A DNA stretch of 64,000 nt from Cryptomeria japonica. Lineage: Eukaryota; Streptophyta; Pinopsida; Cupressales; Cupressaceae. Shown here piece after piece: positions 31,571 to 41,801 of the stretch (position 1 is its first letter; the number at the start of each line of letters is the position of its first letter). Both the position numbers and the translations under genes were made by a program. The DNA is taken from contig NC_081414.1 of the NCBI RefSeq assembly GCF_030272615.1, forward strand, positions 232,486,733 through 232,550,732, given 5' to 3'. The notes beneath the pieces were generated by a model. The model did not search any database. It saw only the letters and a program-made list of their open reading frames with translations, and was not told where the DNA came from.

Positions 31571-32580
31571 GACATTGAAGGAGAGTACCATCAAGAATGT
31601 GTCGGTATAGGGTTTCAACAATAATGGTATATTGAGCGGTTGGCGAGTGAAGGTTTTACGTTGGTTATTCGATTGGTTAGGAGGATGTGTGTGATTGCAG
31701 AGGTAGGTGTAGAACTCACCGTACCATGGGGATTCAGAACCGATAAGGTGATGTATCATCTCAGATTCGGGGATATCATAAGCGGGAATCCAAAGCTCTT
31801 CGACCAAGAACTCGTAGCGTGTTGAATTCTATGGGAGATCTAGGAGAGATGCAATGGTAGCCATAGCATCTACAACTCGATTCTGATCTCTGGGTATTTT
31901 CTCAAAGGTGATAGTAGTGAATGATGCCTTTAAATTGTCCACCATTTATTTGTATGACATGAGTTTGTCATCCTTGGTTTGATATTCATCCGTTACTTGT
32001 CGGATGACTAGTTGTGAGTCGCCATATATCTATAACTCTTTCAATTTCCATTGTATGGCTAGCCTGAGTCCTATGATCAAGGCCTCATATTCAGTTATGT
32101 TGTTTATGCATGGAAATGTGAGCCTGTAAGACTTCAGGATGCTGTCACCTTGAGGTGTGATAAATAGAATGCCGGCCCTCGAGCCATGCCTAGTGTATAA
32201 ATCATCAAAGTATACTTTCCATGGTTGTGCTGCTGTGATCATGAATATCTCTTCATCTAGAAAATTAGAAATGAGAGGACGATCGCCTATGAGTGGTGCA
32301 TCGAACAACTGATCTGCAATAACTTGTCCCTTGATATCCTTACGGTCCACATAATCGATGTCAAATTCACTTAGAATCATCATCCATTTGGCCAAGCGAC
32401 CTATCAATGCTGCTTTGCTGAGTAAGTACTTTAGTGGATCGATATTTGCAATGAGCTGTACTTTATGTGTTAACAGATAGTGCCTCAGTTTAGTACCTGC
32501 CAAGATTACTGCTAAGCAAGCTCGCTCAATAGGTGTGTAATTGAGTTCATAGCCAACCACTGTGCGAGAGATGTAGTAAA
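31571..32580 (-). pseudogene. Tandem RNase H and archaeal-type RNase H of the Tat-like element
   Basis: Two RNase H domains in a row. The first (32560-32330) reads VGYELNYTPIERACLAVIL, LRHYLLTHKVQ, LSKAALIGRLAKWMMIL and FDIDYVDRKDIKGQ. It is followed by VIADQLFDAP and then a second domain starting PWKVYFDDLYTRHGSRAGI and ending TEYEALIIGLRLAI at about 32060. The first type removes RNA from RNA-DNA hybrids. The second, archaeal-like copy is a hallmark of Tat elements. In the second domain the first catalytic Asp lies in YFDD and the Glu in TEYEA. The third part is broken (31960-31570). The best open stretch is 176 codons. Confidence 0.8.
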
Positions 32581-33735
32581 CAACACACTCTTTTCCTTAT
32601 GCACTGTGTTGTGCCAGTAGCACTCCTAATGCTATATTTGTTGCTGATATATAGAGTAGTAGAGGCTTACTTGAATCTGGTGGGATCAACAATGGTGTAT
32701 TCATGAGATAGTCTTTAAGCATCTGAAATGCTTGCTAGCATCTGGCATCCCATTGAAAGCGGATGTTCTTCTGTAATAGGTGTGTAAATGGGTGACACTT
32801 ATCTGCCAGTTATGCAATGAATCTTCGAATTGATTGTAGGTGCCCTTGTAATGTCCTTAGCTGACTGATGTTCTTTGGAGGTGGCATGTCCATGATTGCT
32901 TTGAAATTTGCAGGATCGACCTCAATACCTTTGCTTGAGACAATGTATCCTAGAAGCTTCCCTGAGGTTACTCCAAAGACACATTTCTTTGGGTTGAGTC
33001 GAACATGATATTGTTCCAGTCTATCAAAGATTTTCTCTAATATGTCCACATGACCTTCTCTTGTTAGTGATTTTGCAGTAAGTCATCAACATAATCTTCC
33101 ATTATAGTATGCATCATGTCATGAAAGATGGTGGTCATTGCTCTTTGATAGGTTGCTCCTGCATTCTTTAGACCAAAAGGCATTACATTCCAACAGTATG
33201 TTCCCCATGGACATGTGAAGGCCATCTTATGTTGATCCTCTGGTGTGATCTTTATCTGATTGTACCCTGAAAAGCCATCCATGAGTGAAAGCATGGAATG
33301 TCCTGCTATTAGGTCCACTATTATGTCAATTTTTGGTAGGGGGAAGTCATCTTTAGGACATGCTTTATTCAGATCTCTGAAGTCAGTACAAATACGGATG
33401 CCCCCATCGGGTTTTCCAACAGGTACAATATGGGATATCCAATCCGCATAATCAATTGGTCTAATAAAACCAACATCTAGGAGTTTCTTAAGTTCTGCTT
33501 TGAGTAGCACCACAATCTGGGGATGCATATTGCGAAGTTTTTGCTTGACAGGTTTGGCTCCTTCTGCGATGGTGAGGTGATGCATGACTAAATCAGGATC
33601 AAGCCCAGACATGTTTGCATATGACCATGCAAAGTTAATCTGGAGGTTTTGGAAGAATTCTACAAACTTAGGCTGTTCCTTTGGAGTTAAAAGAGATGCC
33701 AGATGTATGTGGTGAGGAGTTTCAGGAGTCCCCAC
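32581..33735 (-). pseudogene. Reverse transcriptase of the Tat-like element
   Basis: Copies the element RNA into DNA. The open part 33735-33064 reads PKEQPKFVEFFQNLQINFAWSY..., then VGFIRPIDYADWISHIVPV, KPDGGIRICTDFRDLNKAC, PLPKIDIIVDLIAG, LMDGFSGYNQI with the first catalytic Asp, MPFGLKNAGATYQRAM, and the catalytic YVDDLL at about 33080. Just after this a stop interrupts. The thumb region continues at 33049-32810 with LNPKKCVFGV, GKLLGYIVS and PPPKNISQLRTLQGHLQSI, then toward RNase H with more stops (about 32807, 32735, 32600). Family placement: Ty3/gypsy, Tat lineage. Confidence 0.9.
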
Positions 33736-33771
33736 GTTGTATTCTTTTGTCTCTTCAATAAGGATTGTTGA

Positions 33772-35254
33772 TCATTCCTGCTGTGTACTAGAAGGGAGAA
33801 TGTCAAACCTTTCATCGTCCGACACCTCATAGAGGTTTTCACCATTGGATATGCTCTTTCTTTTTACTTTTGTGGGATCAAACAGTGCCACAGTGTGGTT
33901 TTCACTGGAAGATCCATGTTTTATTGTTATATTTTTGCAGCTGAAAGGTTTGGCATCCGCCCCAAAGTATGTTGTGCTATTAAGTTCAATGGCGAATCTA
34001 GCTTTATGATCTCCGCTTGGTATGTTATCCCGTAGTTCCATCAATGATCGCCTCATCGTTTTGGAAATGGTCAAGACATGGGGGATTAGGTTGGTTCCAT
34101 TCGATGAGTTCAGGATGGATAATGGGCATTACCTCATCGATTAAGTTAAGTTTGTTAGATGTGTCAGCAAGGGTTAAGATGTTATGGTGAAGGTCGTTGA
34201 TGGTACTCTCCTTGTCAGAATCAGATGTAGGATGCAACATAGGGTCTGTGGAAGATGTTTCTAGTTCAGGAACCCAAGAGGTCTTTATCTGTGCTTCTCC
34301 GTAAATAGGGATGTCTTTGCGAGGTGGAGGTAGTGATGTGTCTTCCTCATCTAAAGTATTAAGCTGGACAAAATCAAATTCCCACTCATGTGAGTTGATC
34401 TCTGAGTCGCTCTCCAATATCCGGTTGCTACACCATACTCGGATATCCTTTGAGTTAAACACTGCAGGTGTGATTGGCTGATGTACCATTGTAGATGAAA
34501 TGATTGGTGCTGTAGGAAGGATTAGGGGGATCAATGAATCCGATACAGGGAGTATTGGTAGTGTTGAATTGACTGCTTTTGCTAGAATTTCTAGTGTTGT
34601 AGATACTGCTATGGGTTCTAATATAGTTGTTGCTGCTAATGGTGCTATTGATGTTATGGCTACCGCTGATGGGGTTGCTGGTTTTATTGATGGGATGACT
34701 AGTGTTGTGGATGGTTTTGCTTGGATTTTTAGCCTCAATGGGGCAGTTGTTATGGTGCACGGTGTTGCTGATATAACCAAAGGTGACCTCTTTCTAATAG
34801 ATTGATATAGTTGTTTGCTGGGTTTCCCTTTGAATCTGAGCTTAGGAAGGATCTCCTTTTGAAAGCCTAGTCCTATGTTATCTTTGGGCTTTAATTCCGA
34901 CAGCAGCAGTTCATGTCGGCCTTGCTTGCAAGGTCCCAAATAACTCTGACCATCATAACCCATTCTTTGCATAATGAGAAGGCCTTTTCCATATTGATCT
35001 GTTGGAAGCTTAGCTTGTGGAATGTCCGTGGTGATTGGGTCTTTATAGATCCATTCTGCTAAGTCTTCATTTCTGGTTTCTTCTTCTTGACTCTTTCCAA
35101 GGATGAAAGGTGTCAAAGTGCATGCTGGCTTGACCAGTGGCGTTTGAAGTAATCGTTGAGGTTTACCATGAGTTCTAAGAGAAGTGGGCATCTGTCCAAC
35201 ACAAAAGAGTTGGCTTAGATTGTACTCTCTAGGACCTTCCTCTGCTATTTTCAT
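33772..35254 (-). pseudogene. Protease-RT linker with G-patch domain, Tat-like element
   Basis: A 409-codon open frame (35254-34025) plus an overlapping one (34074-33772) between protease and reverse transcriptase. YGKGLLIMQRMGYDGQSYLG at about 34960-35010, then PKDNIGLGFQKE, is a G-patch: glycine-spaced, nucleic-acid-associated, and known at this place in Tat-type polyproteins. A long Thr/Ile/Pro/Ala-rich low-complexity stretch follows (TTAPLRLKIQAKPSTT..., about residues 165-270), then an acidic part. The second frame reads DNIPSGDHKARFAIELNST and YEVSDDERFDILP. The reading frame changes near 34060, so at least one indel has occurred. Role in the polyprotein unknown. Confidence 0.65.
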
Positions 35255-35326
35255 CTTGAGCTTTTCTTGCTTGGGTATAGTGGTGTTTGAATTGGAAAGA
35301 GAGGTTGGACTTATGTATGATGTGGA

Positions 35327-36475
35327 TCAGATGGTTTCTCTGTTGTTGGCAATGATAATCTCTGGTTGATGACTTATATTATGACAATATGGAAAGGGGT
35401 TTGCATCTCCAAGGATTGTAATTTCCACACCATTATGAGGGAATTTGATACACTGATGGTAAGTGGATGGAACTTCTTGCATGGCGTGTATCCAAGGTCT
35501 TCCTAACAAAAAATTGTATGACAAAGGAAGGTCCAGAACTTGACAGATGATGTGTTTCACCACAGAGCCCACTCGAATTAGTAGCACATCAGCTCCTTTG
35601 GATGAACGCTCTGCATCATCATAGGCTTTGATTGTTATCTTCTTGCGGGGATCCACTGTTTCAATTGCATATGCCAAAGCTGCGACTAATTGTAGTGTAC
35701 AGATATTAAGGCCTGCTCCATTATCGATCAAGACTCGCTTGATCCTATGTTGGTTGATAAACCCGTCAATGTGGAGTGAGGCATTGTGAGGTTGCTGGAA
35801 GGATGTGTTGTCACTTTCAGAGAAAGTGAGACAAGGTGATGACCTTAGATTGCCAACCATAGCTTGGAACTGATCTGTGTTTAGGTTTGCAGGAGCTGAC
35901 ACCTCTTGGAGAGCTTGATCCAAGATTGTTTTCTGAGATGGAGATAGGCGCAATAGCTCTAAGATAGATATCAGTGCGGGCATTTTATCTAACTGATCCA
36001 CAAGGTTATAGTGCTTTGGGATAGATGGGGTGCTTTGTGGAGCTACTTTTATGGTGATCTTGCCGTGACATGTAACAACATTGCAGTTATAACTGGGATT
36101 TTTTATGGTAATAGTTGCAATTTGTTCACTAGCATCATATGGGTGATTCACAGTGTAATTATATGCGGCTTGCGTATAATCAATGGTATCTGTGTTTCTC
36201 CCTGAAGTGGAAGGACCCCTTTGATCATGTGATGGAAATGGATTTTTAAACATGAGATGATCATTGTTTGTTGTCTTTGGGTCGTGTCCTTCAATTTTGA
36301 TTTCACCTCGGTCAATAAGATCCTGAATAAGATCTTTCAATCTATGATAATTGCTTGTCTTATGCCCTTTCCCTTGATGGAAATCACAATGTTCAATATC
36401 TCTCCACCATGAAGGTTTAACTTGAGGTTCATAGTTTGATGTTTTGGGTAAGGTCACCAGATTTTGAGAAACCAA
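35327..36475 (-). pseudogene. Gag C-terminus and protease of the Tat-like element
   Basis: An open stretch of 382 codons. It starts with SNYEPQVKPSWWRDIEHC, then the Cys/His motif CDFHQGKGHKTSNYHRLK (last Cys replaced by Tyr), and the pre-protease block LVDQLDKMPALISILELLR. The aspartic protease has RVLIDNGAGLNICTLQL (a DNG active site, the usual form in Tat elements), ITIKAYDDAERSSKG, YNFLLGRPWIHAM and STYHQCIKFPHNG. It would cleave Gag-Pol. It is about 70% alike, by eye, to the nested element's protease. The Arg codon in HRIKRVLID is intact here but is TGA in the nested element. The frame ends before the G-patch linker. Confidence 0.8.
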
Positions 36476-36479
36476 CTGA

Positions 36480-37779
36480 CGTTACACTGTTTCAATGGGT
36501 TCCCCTAAGGGAGTGTATGTTCGTTTTGGTTTAAAATTTTGCTGGTGTTGTCTGGGTTCCTCTTGAGATACATTGCGTCCTTGATTTGGAGGAGCAACTA
36601 TTTTATTCTTGGATGGGGGGTTTGGTCCTGCAAATCAGACCACAGGTTGTGCACTTTTGATATTTCTTGCATCCACAACCCCGTCATTGATGACGTTTTT
36701 GTTTTTGTTCCAGAAATTAGGCTTATCACTATAGAAGCGTGGGCGAGGGCCATCCTTTGGCTCATTGTATATCTTGATAAGCCCTTTTTTAATGAAAGCT
36801 CGTTATATTTTAAACCTTTGGTGATCATGTCATTGAAAGAGTCTGTGTCTTTTACGTCTAGGTGAAATTCCATTTCATTGTTTAAGTTGGAAATAAATAT
36901 TTCCACCAGTTCTTGTTCAGGTAATTGAAGAGAACGTCTGCTAGACATTTGACGCTATCATTGTGGAAAGACTCAAAATAGCTCGCCTGGTTTTTGCTTA
37001 GTGTTACATAGATCAACCATGGTGATATCACGTTCAATGTTGTGTGAGTAATGTGCTAGGAATTTCTGAACTAGTTCTTCAAAGGTCCTAATGCCACCTG
37101 GTAGTCGGGAAAACCATGATGTGGTTGTTCCTCCCAAACTTTGGGGAAGAAGTCACATTAGGTAGGTGTCCTCGTATGCCACTTCGAGGCAAGCTGAATG
37201 GAATTCTCTAACATGATTGCGAGGATCTCCTTTTCCTTGGTACTTTTCAAACTTGGGCATTTCAAACCCTCGTGGAAAAGGTGGCATATGAAGATTCCTA
37301 TAAAAGGGATAGGGACAAATGTCATTGAGTGAAAATTGATTGGTTTTTACACCACTATGAAGTTGTTGGGCGAGATTCTCAACTTGTTGCCGCAACATGT
37401 CTATTTCATTTGGAGGAGGAGGAGGTGGGGGATTACCTTGATGAAGGTTATATCTGATGTGATCTCGACCTCTTTCATCCTCATTACGACTTTAGCATTC
37501 TGATGCTTGTCTTAGTTGTGCAACATCAAAGTCAGAGGGTAGTTTAGGCCCCTCTTGAGCAAGTCTTCAAAAGTGAGCATCAACATTGCTCCTGAGTATT
37601 TCATCAAAAAGTCTATTAAAGAGAGGGTTGTGTTGTGCCCTTTCTATTGCCGTAGGAGTAGGAGTACTTGGATTTTCATCATTCAAGTTTTCTCCAAGGG
37701 ATTATTGGAATTCATTGATATTTTCCTCCTCTTCCTCTTCAATTTCTTTTTGTCTAGACATTGATCTGGTATGAGCCAT
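36480..37779 (-). pseudogene. Gag of the Tat-like element (broken)
   Basis: Probable start MAHTRSMSRQKEIEEEEEE at 37779. The N-terminal part is acidic, followed by a Pro run (GNPPPPPPPNEIDML). The gag domain opens at SLNDICPYPFYRNLHMPPFP with KFEKYQGKGDPRNHVREF, continues as LLPQSLGGTTTSWFSRLPG and ends near LVEIFISNLNNEMEF. At least four stops (near 37700, 37555, 37490 and 37152) and a loss of frame around 36960 inactivate it. Compared with the intact 848-codon gag of the nested element it has a much shorter N-terminal region. It would form the virus-like particle. Confidence 0.75.
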
Positions 37780-38225
37780 TTTGTTTATAAGTTTTTGTTG
37801 AAGTTTGATGAAAATGATGATGAGTGGGTGATGGAATGAAAGATTGATGTTTGGTGAAGTGTTTTGCATATGGATCTCTATCACTAAAGGTAGGTGATAC
37901 CAAAGTTCTTCCTTGAATTGCTTGTTGTGTTTGATTGACAACATTTGATGTGATAAGGTTTAGAGAGATCAGAGATGTGTTACAGACCCAACTACCTAGT
38001 AATGAGAGGATTCACTCATAGACCAGTTTTAACTTGTGTAGAAATGCCTCTTAGGATGAGTTTATCCTAGATGTAGGGACACTCTAAAAAGTGATGTATC
38101 GTGTTTGATTCAAGCAATATCAAAAATAGAACTTAGGACAAAAACCTCTTGATGTTTTGAGAGTTGGAATGGATTGATGATGTGTGAATGTGGGAATGGA
38201 TGAAATGTTAACTTCCATAGAAAAT
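37780..38225 (-). other. Leader of the Tat-like element
   Basis: Non-coding sequence between the small upstream frame and gag. No primer-binding site starting with TGG could be recognised next to the inner LTR end, so the exact inner boundary at 38557 is approximate. Confidence 0.4.
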
Positions 38226-38556
38226 TTATGTTACAAAAGGAATAAAATCTTCCTCTTCTTGTTCAGGGGTTGGTGGTTCTACCCTAGCTGAGTTATATGT
38301 GATACAAATGTCTGGAAAGAAGGCAGGATTGATCTTGCCTCCCTTGTTTTGATGATAACTTAAAGCTCTATATTGAGCAAAAGCTATGTGGTTTAATGAT
38401 TCTTGATCAAACTCGTTTGATTTCCCTTGAAGGTATAGACACATGTGATGTAAGAAGGTTCTATGAGAGACAAAAATTTGTCTATTAAGATAGAAGAATT
38501 TCCTCCTTTTGATAAAAGCCTTTGAGCTTAATGTTCTTTTCTTCAAGTTGATATGT
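38226..38556 (-). CDS. Small frame between 5' LTR and gag (possible extra ORF)
   Basis: An open frame that begins inside the LTR (first ATG at 38654) and runs through 38226 without a stop. The part outside the LTR encodes about 110 residues: basic at first (NLKKRTLSSKAFIKRRKFF), then GKSNEFDQESLNHIAFAQY, and an acidic end (PPTPEQEEEDFIPF). Ogre-type elements are known to carry an extra ORF at this place, upstream of gag. I recognise no domain. It may be chance openness in A+T-rich DNA; composition and length are only suggestive. Confidence 0.3.
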
Positions 38557-39987
38557 TGATGAAGATTCTTCTTTCTCAATATGTGAAGAATGGTCATATA
38601 GTTTGATAACACACAAAAACACAAGAAACAAAGATAGATGTTAGTGCCAATCAACCAAAAACTAGTCTAAGCAGACATATCAAAAGAGACACTAAAAACA
38701 TGATGAAATATTTAACTATGGAAGCAAATACAACAAGGCATCTCCAAATGCCTTCTAACATTCTCTTAGCTCCTTCTCCCTTGTTTCTCTCCTCTCCAAG
38801 TTCCAAATTAGTGTAGCTCTCAGCAACTTTTTGCACTATGGATGCCTTATGAAGATTCAAGATTGAAATGATGATTAATCTAAAATGTTATGCAAATGTG
38901 AACAAGAGCTAAAACAAGAGATTATCTAATTAGCTAGTGTTGATTTAAAAAAAAAAAGAGTGAATATGATTGATTATCCAATGCTCTCTAAAAATGGATA
39001 TAATGTAAATGTATACAAGTTTTCAGGATTTGGATTATGAAGAAATGGGCTCTATTTATAGAAAAAATGGAGCAATGGATGGTTGAGATTGAGTAATCTC
39101 AACAAGGGTCAGGATTGAATGATATTCAACCCATGTGAGGGCTTTCAACCCAATCCCAGAATGACAAGTGTCAACATGAGAGGGGTTGAGAGGAGAGGGA
39201 AGAAGCATTAAATGCTTGACATGACCCAAGTGTTAACTTGGGAGTTAAGGTCAAGGTTGGGTTGAGTGAATAAATTCATTATCCAAAGAATAATGCTGTT
39301 ATCTAATGGATAAACTCTTGTGCAAAGGTTAAAGGGATAACCATGGTCAAAACAATAAATGCTTAAGGAGACACATGGGTTACATGAGGGTTGAGTTCAG
39401 GGGTCAAAGTCCCTAACCATGGGTGCAAGTGGATTTAACCATTAATGGTCATGTAAGAGCCATAAGTAGTTTGGAAGACTTTAGAGGTTAAATTGTTGAA
39501 CACACAAAGCATTTAATGCTTTTCAAAGACTTTGAAGTCTTTGAGAAGTGACTCCAAGTTGCTTAGGAATGTGACAATAATTAGGGGATGGATTAGGCTA
39601 ATTAGGAAGGGGTTAGAAGAATCTAGAAGGGGGTTTAGGAGTGCAAGTGGATTTGGTGGGTGAGGGAAAATAGGATTTTAATTAAAATAAAATTAATTTA
39701 TTTCAACATGTGGTTGCAACTTACATTTGTAGGAAAATGCAAGTGGGGGGGGGTGAATGATTTAAATAATTTTTTTTAATTTTTTTTTTATCAATAACAT
39801 AGAGTATTATATTGCTTTGAAAGAAAAGTATTACAACCAAGGAGCAGATTGACAATCTGCAATACCAAGAGGTCACGCCCCTACTACAAAAAAAAACCCA
39901 AGCATCAACCTACAAAGACCCATAGCCACAAAAGGGGTCGCTTATATATACAAAAAGGACCACACCACAAACCCCAACTAGTCCAAC

Positions 39988-40768
39988 CTAGCACCGAAAC
40001 CATCCCAAAGCTTCCTCTCTTGAGAAATTGGGAATATCCCTACTGGAACCAGCCACCTGCGGCTCACTCCCACCACCTGGCACCGTTCCAGGCCTTCCTC
40101 CACACAACGACCCATGCTCCACCACCTTCGCTGGTTTCCTTGGGAGCTGGTGTCGAACCAAAGACCTCCCATTCTCATCCAGGGGGGCCTCGGACCGAAT
40201 GGGAGTCACCTTCCCATGGATTTTAACACGTTCAGTCAGCCCCAACTAGCGAACAAAGTTCACAATCTCAGCCCAGCCATTTCTTGCATCCTCCACCTGC
40301 GAAGCGACCGGCTGAGAAGTTGACCAGACTACAAAAGGCTGCAACTCCCCAACATCCACTCCAATCCTCTTGCTTGGGCCCTCTGCCATCCTTAGCCCCA
40401 CACCAATGATTTCACGGGCCACCACATCCTGCCCATTTGGGTTGTAAAACTAGGAAAGTAATTCGTTGCACTTCCTCATTTGACTTCCCCACCTGCAGGG
40501 CCAAAGCAGTAAACAGAGACAAAATGTCTAGATTTATTCTAGGTCACCAATCCTGAGAAAGAAATTCCTCTCCCAATAGAAGCCTAACTGCCCTCCAGAA
40601 GACGTCTCCATCCACTCTGAAGACGTTCGAAAGCTTGATCCTCGAGATTGGCCCATGAAAGGCAGGCAATTGTCCGTCTGACTCCAACGAAAAATTCGCC
40701 TCCATCCTATCTCTCCGCTGCACAGAAAGAAACCCTGAGCACTCCATCAAACACCAAGCTTTCACCAC
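39988..40768 (-). pseudogene. LINE-E frame after RNase H (unknown protein)
   Basis: After the RNase H stop the sequence again looks coding. 40768-40544 reads VKAWCLMECSGFLSVQ, PAFHGPISRIKLSNVF and DVFWRAVRLLLGEEFLSQ. It runs through one TGA into INLDILSLFTALALQVGK and NEEVQRITFLVLQP. After a frame change, MAEGPSKRIGVDVGELQP starts at about 40390, and the last part (to 39988) is Gly/Pro/Arg-rich. About 260 codons. I do not recognise it. It does not resemble ORF3 of LINE-A, B or C. Confidence 0.4.
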
Positions 40769-41035
40769 AAAGTGCTAGGAATCAACACACAAGGGTCTTT
40801 AAAGCCGCCTCCATCTCTTGTCATGAAAGCTTCACACACTTCGCATTACTCCCAACATCATCGCCGGTCACTCACTCCGCACACCTCCATCACCAACCAA
40901 CACCTCAAGGCCACTTGCAACAAATTTAAAGAACACACACCACGAGGGACTTAAATTCCCACAGAGCCAAGGTTGCAAGTGGACAAAACAAATCGAGCTT
41001 GGGTTCACTTTTCCAAAAAGTCATAAACTCAAATC

Positions 41036-41533
41036 TTACTCAAGAAGACTACAATCTCTAAAGTCCTCAAACACACTAAACAAATTTTCCAAGGAACCAT
41101 TTGCTCCCACATTGGAAAGTTTGTCAGCTTCCAAATTAGCTTCCCGCAGGACATGGGTTACTTTAAAATCTTCAAAATTGTTCAGCATAAATTGCATCCT
41201 ACGCACCTGCTTATCTAAAAACCATGCTTCCATTCACCCTCACGCAATCCCATTCACCACAACCTGAGAATCACCTTCCAAATGAAGTTTCTTGACTCCC
41301 AATTTCCTAGCCATAAGGATTGCTTCCAACGCAGCTTGACATTCGACAACATTGTTCGATCCATCCACCAATCTCTTGGCCGCAATGGCTAGAATGTTAC
41401 CCCGGTCATCTTGAGCAATCACCCCAACACCCGAGGGTCTTGGATTGCCCCTTGAAGCTCCGTCAAAATTAATCTTAGTCCACCCCTTCTCAAGTGGAGT
41501 CCACTCCGGGGTTGAAATGCCCTTACTCTGAAG
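41036..41533 (-). pseudogene. LINE-E RNase H domain
   Basis: Minus-strand frame KINFDGASRGNPRPSGVG, then GVIAQDDRGNILAI, VECQAALEAILMARKLG, HLEGDSQVVVNGI. After a stop it continues MEAWFLDKQVRRMQFML, VTHVLREANLEADKLSN. The acidic residues D, E, D and the final D (REANLEAD) are visible, so this is an RNase H of plant LINE type, which degrades the RNA strand after reverse transcription. A stop pair at about 41240-41234 breaks it. Upstream LINE parts are missing because of 5' truncation. Confidence 0.8.
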
Positions 41534-41796
41534 ATTTTTTTTTTTAATTTATTATTTATTCAAAAGAGGAAAGAGGGATTTAAATTGAATAAATAGGATT
41601 TATTCATTTAATTGATTTGTGAATTTGGTTTAATGAATGAATTAAAATAAATTGAATAATTTATTTAATTAATAGGAGAATGTTTAAATATTAATTAATA
41701 AAATATTTAATTTAATTAACTGATGGCTAGTGGGTTTTTAATCAAATAAATAGAAAATATTCATTTAATTAAAATGGATAGATTTATGTTACTACA

Positions 41797-41801
41797 GGTC
41801 C
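41797..41801. repeat. Target-site duplication GGTCC, right
   Basis: GGTCC after the ACTACA end of the right LTR, identical to 14108-14112. It is the start of the continuing satellite. Confidence 0.85.

Larger units (their letters stand above)
39786..41534 (-). mobile_element. LINE-E, 5'-truncated LINE inside the LTR
   Basis: About 1.75 kb on the minus strand, starting in RNase H and ending in a poly(A) tract (poly(T) on the plus strand at about 39781). The LTR sequence resumes without loss on the other side. A likely duplication is the low-complexity word TTTTTTTTAATTT, present at both junctions, so the exact ends are uncertain by several bases. It is a different family from LINE-A, B and C: its RNase H differs and it has a poly(A) tail. 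Confidence 0.7.
14113..41796 (-). mobile_element. Tat/Ogre-like Ty3/gypsy LTR retrotransposon, 27.7 kb with insertions
   Basis: The element lies on the minus strand: 5' LTR at 41796-38557, gag at 37779-36480, protease, G-patch, reverse transcriptase, two RNase H domains, integrase ending at 30470, then a long 3' region with an antisense PMD gene, and the 3' LTR at 15591-14113. A 5-bp TSD GGTCC flanks it. The tandem RNase H plus archaeal-type RNase H and the extra ORFs mark the Tat lineage (Ogre is its best-known large member). Without the nested element (9.4 kb) and the LINE fragment (1.75 kb) it would be about 16.5 kb. The coding frames carry many stops. The LTRs differ by roughly 6% in the 280-bp stretch I compared by eye. 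Confidence 0.85.
38557..41796 (-). repeat. 5' LTR of the Tat-like element (right copy, interrupted)
   Basis: The LTR parts are 38557-39785 and 41535-41796, together about 1490 bp against 1479 in the left copy. The middle is a LINE fragment. On the element strand it begins TGTAGTAACATAAATC. The inner end is set by analogy at CTTCATCA, with clear alignment only from about 38600. Confidence 0.8.

Noticed and set aside
34500-34805. Ala/Val/Gly-rich 101-codon plus-strand frame
   Set aside because: Antisense of the Thr/Ile/Pro-rich low-complexity linker in the Tat-like polyprotein.
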